A DNA stretch of 7,500 nucleotides from Scytonema sp. UIC 10036. GTDB taxonomy: Bacteria > Cyanobacteriota > Cyanobacteriia > Cyanobacteriales > Nostocaceae. The notes beneath the pieces are model-generated. The model saw only the letters and a list, made by a program, of their open reading frames with translations, was not told the origin of the DNA and did not search any database. The stretch covers positions 1 through 7,500 of the forward strand of contig NZ_WJFC01000170.1 in NCBI RefSeq assembly GCF_009725235.1, given 5' to 3'. How positions within the stretch are numbered: the first letter of the stretch is position 1; each line of letters begins with the position of its first letter. Below, in pieces: positions 1 to 6,008 of this stretch. Both the position numbers and the translations under genes were made by a program.

Positions 1-1
1 A

Positions 2-409
2 ACTAAACAAATTGAAGAGCAAAAAAAGCATATTACAAATGAATATTTAAAAACATTCAAAAATTATTGTGACTCTATCGAAAGTAGTACTAATGATTTT
101 TTTCAAGTGATAATTGAAAGCTTAGATTTAATCTCAAACCAACTAATTCAAACTGAAGAGAAGTTAGATAGCGAAGTGAGGGTTCTTAATCATGCTTATG
201 CTACAAGAATTGTTGATTGGTATCTAGAAAAACGCCAGCCATTAACTGAAGAAAATATTAACATAACTATAAATAAGGTTGAACGAAACTTTGGATATAA
301 TATCGCTATTCAAACCCAATCTAAATTACCTACTAATGAATCACGATTAAAGAAATTAAAGAAAATCCTTCAAGAAGATGTTTGTTTTATTGAGTTTGTT
401 AGGAGATGA
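2..409 (+). CDS. C-terminal end of an unidentified helical protein, possibly the LeoB/LeoC-like partner of the downstream dynamin-like GTPase (5' end outside window)
   Basis: The frame is open from the first bases, so the gene begins outside the window; a GTG at 107 is internal and not the start. The 135 visible residues are rich in Lys, Glu, Asn and Ile and look almost wholly alpha-helical, with probable coiled coil at both ends (around EEQKKHITNEYLK and SRLKKLKKILQED). There is no membrane segment, no nucleotide-binding motif and no cysteine cluster in the visible part. The stop overlaps the next start by ATGA (406-409), so the two genes are surely co-transcribed and probably translationally coupled. 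By analogy with leoC-leoB-leoA, where two upstream genes encode the second dynamin-like partner, this could be the helical C-terminus of a LeoBC-type dynamin. That assignment comes from position and helical character, not from a motif. Confidence 0.7.
   Translation, partial: TKQIEEQKKHITNEYLKTFKNYCDSIESSTNDFFQVIIESLDLISNQLIQTEEKLDSEVRVLNHAYATRIVDWYLEKRQPLTEENINITINKVERNFGYNIAIQTQSKLPTNESRLKKLKKILQEDVCFIEFVRR
401..405 (+). promoter_or_regulatory. Ribosome binding site that favours the ATG at 415 over the ATG at 406
   Basis: AGGAG sits immediately against the ATG at 406, too close to serve it, but 9 bases before the ATG at 415. The second ATG is therefore the more likely start of the GTPase. 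Its start then lies just after the upstream stop codon, inside the terminating ribosome's reach. Confidence 0.6.
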
Positions 410-414
410 ATAGT

Positions 415-2355
415 ATGAAAAACAATAACAAGACAATTCAAATAGCAGCAATTGGAAAAAAATTTGATGATAGCCTGGAAAATTTTGAGAACCTTCTCGC
501 ACAGGAAACAACAAATGAAATAGAGACTATCCGTAGAAGGCTCAATGAGGAATTGGAAGAACATCGTAAGCGTGGTTTTCTCACAGTTGCTTTTATAGGG
601 CAATATAGTGCAGGAAAATCAACTATTATTTCTGCGCTTACAGGGCGAAATGATATCTATATTGATTCAGATATAGCTACTGATAAAACTACCCATTACG
701 ACTGGAATGGCATCAAATTGATTGATACACCAGGACTTTGGACAGGTCACGAAGACCATGATGAAATTACCTATGATGCTATGGAAAAAGCTGATTTATT
801 AGTTTTCTGTCTTACTCATTCACTGTTTGATTCATTGATATTAGATAACTTCAAAAAACTGGCATATAAAAATGCTTACGCTCATAAAATGATGCTAGTT
901 ATAAATAAAATGTCACAAGAAGCAGGAGAAGAACAGCAAAAAATTGCTAGTTATCGTGACAGTCTAGAAAAATCTCTAGAACCACATAAATTAGAAGAAT
1001 TTCCTATCTGCTTTATTGATGCTAAAGATTATTATGAAGGTATAGAAGATAATGATGATTATTTGATTGAAGCCAGTCGGTTTCAAACTTTCATAGATGA
1101 ACTTAATAACTTTGTAAAAAACCGTGCTGGTCTTGCTCGTTTAGATACTCCTATCCGGATAACTTCAAAATGGGTTGATGAAGCTAAGTTAAAATTTGCT
1201 CGTAGTTCTCCTGAAGATAAAGCTTTCTTTGAAATTTTGACACGTTTATCTTGTATAGTTGAGCAAAATCGACAGCGATTACGAACCAACATTAAATGTG
1301 TAGTATCGAAAACAGCAAAAGATATCGTTAAAGAGGGTAATACCCTAGCCAACACATTAGATATTGGTAACGAGACAGAATTTAAACAACAAGAAGAGCT
1401 AACGATAAATAATTTAAAGCTTATTGATAAACAAGCGCAAGAAAGTATAGTAGATATTTTCAAGAAGGCTGCTATAAAACTACAGAATGATATTCAAGAA
1501 CTACATCAAAATAGTCTACTTCAAGAGCTAGTTTCATTAGATGATAAGAAGGTATCTCAACAGATAAATAGTAAAATAATCCAGACTAAAATTAGCTTTG
1601 GTACTAAATTAAACGATCTTATTAACTCTTCTCAAAAGTTAACTCCTTTATTTGCTTCTTCTAGTATAGCTTTCATTGCATTAGGTCAGTCTGCCATAAA
1701 TAAGGAAACATGGGATAAAATGCATAATGCTCACCAAGTTTTAAAAGCTTTAAAAAATGCTTCATTAAATGTATTACAAGCTCAAGAACCATCAGTCCAT
1801 GCAGAAGCCCTTAATGCGTTTCATGATGCACAGCAACATTACTATGATTCTGTACCTATCATCCTGCATCCTGAGAACGTTGAAGGTAGTTTGTTGCATC
1901 AAACTGTAGAACAAATTGGACATTGGGGAGATAGCTTAGGTATACATTTTGACCTTGTAGATTCGGTTGGTCTTACTACATTTCTTGGTAATCTTGGTCA
2001 TATACTAGGACCTATATTAGGATCTATGGCTGTTTACTCAGAATTAGAAAAGATGAACAAAGAGTCTGAACAAGAAAGAAAAGTTTCAAACGAACGTGAA
2101 AAAATTAGGCAAAAATTTAGAGAAGCAGCTAAAAAATTTGAGTTAGAAATTGAGAATAAAAGGCAAGGATTTGAAGCTAATGTCTATGACGAAATCGAGA
2201 ATCAGATTCAAACAGTTCGCACACAAGGAGAAGAAGAGATAGCAACTTCAAATGCTTGGATGAAGAAACTCATTGAAATTCGTTCTGATTTCGATGAGCT
2301 TGTCTGTAAAATCATGAACATGATAAACCCAGAATTGGGTAACTTCCTAACTTAG
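415..2355 (+). CDS. Dynamin-like GTPase, LeoA-type
   Basis: This is a complete 646-residue protein (649 from the alternative ATG at 406). Numbering from the ATG at 415, a short helical lead (about 1-55) is followed by a dynamin-superfamily G domain: P-loop GQYSAGKST at 62-70, switch-I threonines in the 89-93 region, DTPG at 104-107 and NKMS at 164-167 (G4, with Ser where Asp is usual). A long helical part follows, with two hydrophobic stretches at about 413-427 and 518-541 (Gly/Leu/Ile-rich). These could be the membrane-inserting paddle. A highly charged coiled coil runs from about 543 to 612. This order of G domain, helical stalk, hydrophobic tip and returning helix is that of bacterial dynamins. 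The P-loop and DTPGLW context resemble LeoA of enterotoxigenic E. coli, a factor linked to vesicle-associated secretion; related systems are also counted among phage-defence dynamins. Membrane remodelling at the inner membrane is the likely role; the exact subfamily is inferred. No signal peptide is seen. Confidence 0.85.
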   Translation: MKNNNKTIQIAAIGKKFDDSLENFENLLAQETTNEIETIRRRLNEELEEHRKRGFLTVAFIGQYSAGKSTIISALTGRNDIYIDSDIATDKTTHYDWNGIKLIDTPGLWTGHEDHDEITYDAMEKADLLVFCLTHSLFDSLILDNFKKLAYKNAYAHKMMLVINKMSQEAGEEQQKIASYRDSLEKSLEPHKLEEFPICFIDAKDYYEGIEDNDDYLIEASRFQTFIDELNNFVKNRAGLARLDTPIRITSKWVDEAKLKFARSSPEDKAFFEILTRLSCIVEQNRQRLRTNIKCVVSKTAKDIVKEGNTLANTLDIGNETEFKQQEELTINNLKLIDKQAQESIVDIFKKAAIKLQNDIQELHQNSLLQELVSLDDKKVSQQINSKIIQTKISFGTKLNDLINSSQKLTPLFASSSIAFIALGQSAINKETWDKMHNAHQVLKALKNASLNVLQAQEPSVHAEALNAFHDAQQHYYDSVPIILHPENVEGSLLHQTVEQIGHWGDSLGIHFDLVDSVGLTTFLGNLGHILGPILGSMAVYSELEKMNKESEQERKVSNEREKIRQKFREAAKKFELEIENKRQGFEANVYDEIENQIQTVRTQGEEEIATSNAWMKKLIEIRSDFDELVCKIMNMINPELGNFLT

Positions 2356-2383
2356 GCATCTATCTAGTGCAGTACGGAGAGCG

Positions 2384-2607
2384 AAAAATTTTGGGTTCTT
2401 ACGCAATTTTGGTGAACGCATGTCAAACGGTTATGCATTAGTCTCCATCACCGAAGCAACGATCTGCAAATTGAAATGATAGATAATTACTTAAGCATTT
2501 CAGCCGCATCTGCCAATATAGAATCTCTCAAAGTTATATGTCAGGGTCAAGCAACAGATTTGCAACCAGGTGCCTCGTTAACAGTTAATCTGGCACATCC
2601 TTACTAA
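2384..2607 (+). pseudogene. Possible frameshifted gene remnant, family unknown
   Basis: Two overlapping open stretches join into one protein-like sequence if a single frameshift near 2461-2475 is allowed. The first (in frame with 2402) reads NFGERMSNGYALVSITEATI. The second (in frame with 2476) reads EMIDNYLSISAASANIESL and ends with a Gly/Asn/Leu-rich tail at the TAA of 2605-2607. Codon choice and the alternating hydrophobic pattern look like coding sequence for a beta-rich C-terminus. There is no convincing start or ribosome binding site. I do not recognise the family, and the stretch may simply be non-coding. Confidence 0.3.
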
Positions 2608-2623
2608 ATCATACATCACAAAA

Positions 2624-2656
2624 CCCCCACCCTACCTCAAGCAGAAAGAGTGGGGG
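2624..2656 (-). terminator. Intrinsic terminator of the Na/Pi cotransporter gene
   Basis: CCCCCAC (2624-2630) pairs perfectly with GTGGGGG (2650-2656) around a 19-base loop. Read on the minus strand, the stem is followed by TTTTGTGATG, a short U tract, and it starts 20 bases past the transporter stop codon. No T tract follows on the plus strand, so it would terminate the leftward gene rather than the dynamin operon. Confidence 0.6.
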
Positions 2657-2675
2657 ATAGGAAAGGTGCAAAAAA

Positions 2676-3959
2676 TCACCTTTGTACTTTTGCTTTCTGC
2701 AAATCAGAGTTTTTATCACCAGAATCTGTTTCACCTTTGCCCTTAGGAATTAGCATTTCCAGTCCACGGGCTATCAGTGGCAAAAATCCTATAACTAAAG
2801 CCACACCCATAACGTTAAACAACAATTGTGCATTGGCAATTTGACGGGCAATATCATCTCCTGCACCAGCTAAGGTAGATACCCATTTAGCAAGCCCCGC
2901 CAATTGAGCAGCAAATAAAACGCCCACACTAGCAGAAATAATGTTGAAAAGCAAATGAAAAACTCCTGTTCGCACGGCTGGGCGTTCGCGCCCTATCGTA
3001 GCTACTAAGGTATCCGCACAGGTACCAACTTCAGCACCAAGTACTAAGGCGACACCCGCAGGTAATGAAACTAATCCCTGACTAGCCAAGGTAACAACGA
3101 TCGCAACAGTGGCAGAAGAGGATTGAACTAATACTGTAAATAGTGCTCCTACCAAAGCACCCAAGAATGTGTTTTCACCCAAGGTTGTCATCAAATTGAG
3201 AAACGGCTTGTAGTTTTTAAATGGTTCCATCGAATCTTCAATTTGGTCAAGACCAAAAAACAGCAAGCCAATCCCTAATGTAACTGTCCCGATTTGCTTC
3301 CAACGATCTGTCTTACCCAAGAGCAACAGCAAAAAGCCAATAAACATTGCTATTGGTGCATACTGATTAATCTCAAAAGCAACAATTTGTGCTCCGATAG
3401 TCGTGCCTATATTTGAACCTAAAACCACACCTAGAGACTGGACAAAAGTTAGTAATCCGGCACTTACCATTGCAATTACGATGATAATTGTCACACTAGA
3501 TGAATCCAAAGCTGTTGTCGCCACTGTGCCAGTCATCACTCCTGCAAAGCGGTTGGTAGTGAATTTACTCAGGATACTCTTCATGCGATCGCCTGCTAGA
3601 GCTTCCAATCCTTCCGCCATCCTGGTTACACCATACAAAAACAGAACTAAACCTGCTAGCGCACCCGTAGTGATTTTAAAAACATCTATCTGACTTTCTT
3701 TTTCTCCTTTATCTCCTTCACTTTTAGGCTGATTATTTTTGCCTTTTTCTTCTCCAGAAGATGCAGGATTTTGCGCCTCGTTATTGTTCTGTTGCTGCGT
3801 TTCTTGAGCTTGTACACTCATCGATTGAGTGTTAAAAACATTCAAATGTTTTCCTACAATAGCAGGACTAACAAGCAAAACTAAAACCAGAATATTCAAA
3901 CTGAGAAATTTGAGGAGTTTTTTCTTGGAATTATTTGAAAACAACGCTTTTTCCTCCAT
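2676..3959 (-). CDS. Na/Pi cotransporter family membrane protein (NptA/PF02690 type)
   Basis: This is a 427-residue integral membrane protein of the sodium/phosphate symporter family, expected to take up phosphate (or a related anion) with Na+ across the plasma membrane. A hydrophobic N-terminal segment (about 15-36, after a KKK cluster) is a signal peptide or anchor. A hydrophilic linker rich in Q, N, E, K and G (about 50-90) follows. Then come two inverted-topology repeats: repeat one with DSSS at 152-155 and GSNIGTT at 181-187, repeat two with QSSS at 279-282 and GAEVGTCADT at 308-317. The family signature is a paired QSSS; the first copy here has Asp in place of Gln. About eight to nine membrane segments can be seen. 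The C-terminus is a short charged tail without the PhoU-like domain found in many bacterial NptA proteins. A GGAGG lies just inside the reading frame, so translation may start at the TTG at 3944 instead of the ATG at 3959. It is a single gene with its own terminator. Confidence 0.9.
   Translation of the reverse strand: MEEKALFSNNSKKKLLKFLSLNILVLVLLVSPAIVGKHLNVFNTQSMSVQAQETQQQNNNEAQNPASSGEEKGKNNQPKSEGDKGEKESQIDVFKITTGALAGLVLFLYGVTRMAEGLEALAGDRMKSILSKFTTNRFAGVMTGTVATTALDSSSVTIIIVIAMVSAGLLTFVQSLGVVLGSNIGTTIGAQIVAFEINQYAPIAMFIGFLLLLLGKTDRWKQIGTVTLGIGLLFFGLDQIEDSMEPFKNYKPFLNLMTTLGENTFLGALVGALFTVLVQSSSATVAIVVTLASQGLVSLPAGVALVLGAEVGTCADTLVATIGRERPAVRTGVFHLLFNIISASVGVLFAAQLAGLAKWVSTLAGAGDDIARQIANAQLLFNVMGVALVIGFLPLIARGLEMLIPKGKGETDSGDKNSDLQKAKVQR
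3585..3592. repeat. HIP1 octamer GCGATCGC, one of four
   Basis: The palindrome GCGATCGC occurs here and at 4925-4932, 5942-5949 and 6781-6788. This octamer is strongly over-represented in many cyanobacterial genomes. All four copies lie inside the transporter, VOC, fdhD and glycohydrolase genes. None lies in the dynamin block (1-2607). Confidence 0.85.
3953..3957 (-). promoter_or_regulatory. Shine-Dalgarno sequence inside the annotated start of the Na/Pi cotransporter
   Basis: On the minus strand GGAGG overlaps the ATG start codon and lies 8 bases before an in-frame TTG (3944-3942, residue Leu6). No comparable ribosome binding site precedes the ATG itself. Starting at the TTG would remove five residues (MEEKA) and leave a more typical signal-peptide N-terminus. 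Confidence 0.4.
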
Positions 3960-4475
3960 TCCAATCTACAACTTTTTCTGTAAACACAAATCTTATAACT
4001 TCTTTTTAAATGGAGCACGAGAGAAAATGAGCCATCCCGAATATGAATACCTAAGCTTGCACTAAAAAATTGCACTACAGGAATCCGGTTTGATTCTTGC
4101 TATGTATACTGAGACTCAATTGCTTGCTAAATAGGACTTGCATTTTGGTTTTTTTCAGAAATGAAATAGGAATCTTATATATATCGTGTCTTGCATTACA
4201 CATTGCTGAAACTAGCAAGACTCTATCTTACAGAAATTTTCTAATTTTGCAGGATAGGTGTCTTGCTAGCTCGTTTAATGATTGCAAGAAAATAAATTAT
4301 GAAAAGTTTGGACAATGCTAAGTTACGAGATAGCATCTTTCGTTTTCATAAAAATCGTTAAGTTTGTTCGTATGGGTAGATACTTCAAATTTTGTAGTTC
4401 TTCTCCTTTAATGGTTTACACCCTAAGAAGGAACTTTATAGCTAAGTTAGTTATTTTTTTGTTTTTTCATAATAA
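3960..4475. other. Gene-poor intergenic region
   Basis: I see no credible gene here. Short open frames (for example 4097-4321) lack a ribosome binding site and have a low-complexity, Cys/Leu-rich translation unlike a folded protein. The stretch should hold the leftward promoter of the Na/Pi transporter; a TTATAAGAT near 3985-3993 on the minus strand could be its -10, but no matching -35 box stands out. The right half holds a long hairpin and, just beyond, a Pho-box-like triplet. Confidence 0.6.
4212..4270. repeat. Imperfect long hairpin (inverted repeat)
   Basis: CTAGCAAGAC at 4212-4221 is perfectly complementary to GTCTTGCTAG at 4260-4269. With one mismatch and a single-base bulge the pairing continues through TATC/GATA and partly into ACAG/GCAGG, giving roughly 20 paired positions around an A/T-rich loop. 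The sequence GTGTCTTGC at 4186-4194 is repeated exactly at 4258-4266, so the left arm could pair with either copy. No T tract follows, which argues against a simple terminator. It resembles a small interspersed palindromic repeat. Confidence 0.6.
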
Positions 4476-4505
4476 ATTAATCTGTTTTTAACTTACTCTT
4501 AAACC
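4476..4505 (+). promoter_or_regulatory. Pho-box-like triplet of 8-bp repeats
   Basis: Three octamers stand exactly 11 bases apart: ATTAATCT (4476-4483), TTTAACTT (4487-4494) and CTTAAACC (4498-4505). Each matches the cyanobacterial Pho-box repeat CTTAACCT (as I recall it) at 6 of 8 positions, with TTAA invariant and a 3-bp spacer. Such triplets bind the phosphate-starvation regulator SphR/PhoB upstream of pstS and sphX genes. The DNA is AT-rich, so chance is a real concern. However, the sequence that follows encodes a PstS tail, which fits a former phosphate-starvation promoter. Confidence 0.45.
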
Positions 4506-4799
4506 AATGAGAAATACACTCAACCAAGTCAGACAACGATTTCAGATTCAAGCTATCAGCCTCTTTCTCGTTCAATTTTTATGTATGTTAAGAAATCTGT
4601 GGCAACTCGTCCGGAAGTTCAAGCTTTCACAAACTTCTATGTCTCTCCAGAAAATGCAAATCTCATGCTACAAGTTGGTTATATTCCGTTACCCAATATC
4701 ACTTTTCGAGCAATACGTTCTCGATTCAACCAAGGTGTCAGTGGTTCTGTGTTTGGAGGTAGCGGTTCTGTTATTGGTGTAAGTCAGAAAGGAATTTAA
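4503..4799 (+). pseudogene. 5'-truncated remnant of a phosphate ABC transporter substrate-binding protein (PstS)
   Basis: The frame from 4503 to the TAA at 4797-4799 gives 98 codons, which read as the C-terminus of a cyanobacterial PstS/SphX periplasmic phosphate-binding protein. Recognisable pieces are ISDSSYQPLSRSIF followed by MYVKKSVATRPEVQAF (an ISDGSYQPLSRPLFIYV-type block of PstS), a helix ending FYVSPENANLMLQVGYIPL, and the terminal GVSGSVFGGSGS. A stop codon lies at 4500-4502, and no start codon occurs before the internal ATG at 4581, which lies within the conserved block. A complete PstS is over 300 residues with a signal peptide, so about two thirds are missing, including the N-terminal lobe and the hinge; no phosphate binding is expected. 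No inner stop or frameshift is present in what remains, so the loss may be fairly recent. The tail overlaps the convergent VOC gene by 29 bp. Confidence 0.85.
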
Positions 4800-5181
4800 C
4801 AGAAGGAACGGTAGATTGATGCAGAATTAACCGATTGCTATCGGGGTCATAAGCATATATTTCTCTCCCATGGGATGCTGTTTTTATCTCTCCTTTTGGA
4901 GGATAACCTAATGCTGTTAGATGTGCGATCGCACTCTCCAAGTCTCGCACCTCCAAACACAAGCTCATTTTACTGTTCTCTGAGTTTTCAAATTCAGAAG
5001 CCTGCAAATTTTTTGGTTTAAAAATACCTAATTTCAATCCCTGAAGTTGAAATTCAGCATAAACATTTGGAATGATACTTGTTGGTTCTATTCCTAAAAA
5101 TTTAGTATAGAACTTGACGAGATTTTCAAGCTCAATAGTTGCCAAAGTAACAAATGCGTCAGTAAATTGAATGGCCTTCAT
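4771..5181 (-). CDS. VOC-fold (glyoxalase/bleomycin-resistance/dioxygenase) family protein
   Basis: This is a 136-residue single-domain protein of the vicinal oxygen chelate superfamily. Two beta-alpha-beta-beta-beta modules are visible. The first (about 5-55) contains FTDAFVTLATIELENLVKFY with the typical FY-x(3)-LG turn. The second (about 72-122) runs from SLCLEVRDLESAIAHL to the family's closing YDPDSNRLIL. In metal-dependent members that last strand usually carries Glu three residues after the Asn (NxxE); here the position is Ile119, so a classical metal-dependent enzyme is doubtful. The substrate cannot be named. The start overlaps the fdhD stop by ATGA (5181-5178), so it is the third gene of the operon and probably translationally coupled. 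Its last codons lie in DNA that encodes the pstS remnant on the other strand. Confidence 0.85.
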   Translation of the reverse strand: MKAIQFTDAFVTLATIELENLVKFYTKFLGIEPTSIIPNVYAEFQLQGLKLGIFKPKNLQASEFENSENSKMSLCLEVRDLESAIAHLTALGYPPKGEIKTASHGREIYAYDPDSNRLILHQSTVPSVKFLSDLHQ

Positions 5182-6005
5182 TGTATCTTTTCTAACCCAG
5201 CATATACATTGAACTTTTCGCCTCGCAAAAATCCGATTAAAGCGATTCCAAATTCCTTTGCTATTGACACAGCCAAGCTGCTAGGCGCAGAAACAGAACA
5301 GACAATAGGAACTCCAGCAGCTGCGGACTTTTGCAAAATTTCAAAACTAGAGCGTCCGCTTACCATGACAATACGATCGTTCAAAGGCAATTGCCCATTA
5401 AGTAAGGCTGAACCTATTAACTTGTCTAATGCATTGTGGCGTCCGACATCTTCATGTATGGTTAGCAGTTGTCCTTGAGTATCGAACAAAGCAGCTGCAT
5501 GCAAACCGCCTGTTGCATCAAATACGCTTTGGGCTGCTCTCAGTTTATTTGGTAATGTGTAAATAATGTCAGGTGTAACCGTTAGTCCTGCGGGAATAGG
5601 CGGGTAATTTCTCAAGTGCAAGGCTTCAAGACTAGCCTTACCGCAAACTCCACAAGCACTCGTTGTATAAAAATGTCTTTGTAGCGGCTGTAGATCGGGA
5701 TTTAGTCCTTCGCGAAGGGTAATGTTGACAATGTTGTAGCGTTGTTCTCCATCGACTAAGTTATCGACGCAGTAGCTTATGCGTTGGATATCTTCTCTAC
5801 AGCTAATGACTCCCTCGCTGTAAAGAAACCCAGCAGCTAGTTCAAAATCTGCTCCAGGTGTTCGCATTGTTACTGCAACTGTTTGACGTGGAAATGCAAG
5901 GCGAATTTCCAAAGGTTCTTCGGTTGCAAGTTGATCGGAACGCGATCGCACTTTACCGTTTTCTATGAGCCAAACAGTGGCTTTGGTTTTGCTTCGACTT
6001 GGCAT
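5178..6005 (-). CDS. fdhD: Formate dehydrogenase accessory sulfurtransferase FdhD
   Basis: FdhD moves sulfur from a cysteine desulfurase (IscS in E. coli) to the bis-MGD molybdenum cofactor of formate dehydrogenase, which needs the sulfido ligand for activity; it acts in the cytoplasm. The 275 residues match the family's usual length. Visible signatures are AAGFLYSEGVI (57-67), the sulfur-carrying CGVC pair in SACGVCGKASLEAL (C118, C121), HEDVGRHNALDK (184-195, cofactor-binding region), VMVSGRSSFEILQK (213-226) and the closing GFLRGEKFNVYAGLEKI. Both key cysteines are present, so it should be functional. It starts 3 bases after the stop of the glycohydrolase gene and has no clear Shine-Dalgarno of its own, which suggests coupling. 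Its target, a formate dehydrogenase or another bis-MGD enzyme, must be encoded elsewhere. Confidence 0.96.
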   Translation of the reverse strand: MPSRSKTKATVWLIENGKVRSRSDQLATEEPLEIRLAFPRQTVAVTMRTPGADFELAAGFLYSEGVISCREDIQRISYCVDNLVDGEQRYNIVNITLREGLNPDLQPLQRHFYTTSACGVCGKASLEALHLRNYPPIPAGLTVTPDIIYTLPNKLRAAQSVFDATGGLHAAALFDTQGQLLTIHEDVGRHNALDKLIGSALLNGQLPLNDRIVMVSGRSSFEILQKSAAAGVPIVCSVSAPSSLAVSIAKEFGIALIGFLRGEKFNVYAGLEKIQ

Positions 6006-6008
6006 TAT

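Noticed and set aside
2650..2844. 64-codon plus-strand frame antisense to the end of the Na/Pi transporter
   Set aside because: It lies opposite a strongly supported gene and starts in its terminator stem, so it is a shadow frame.
4151..4187. T-run followed by an AT-rich TATATATA stretch as a possible replication origin or terminator
   Set aside because: No repeated initiator boxes and no stem before the T-run were found. AT-rich intergenic DNA explains it.
4097..4321. 74-codon open frame in the intergenic region
   Set aside because: It has no ribosome binding site and spans the long hairpin. Its Cys/Leu-rich translation does not look like a folded protein.
4507..4782. 91-codon open frame beginning with ATG right after the Pho-box-like triplet
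   Set aside because: It overlaps the pstS remnant in another frame. The pstS frame has clear family similarity while this one gives no recognisable protein, so it is a shadow.
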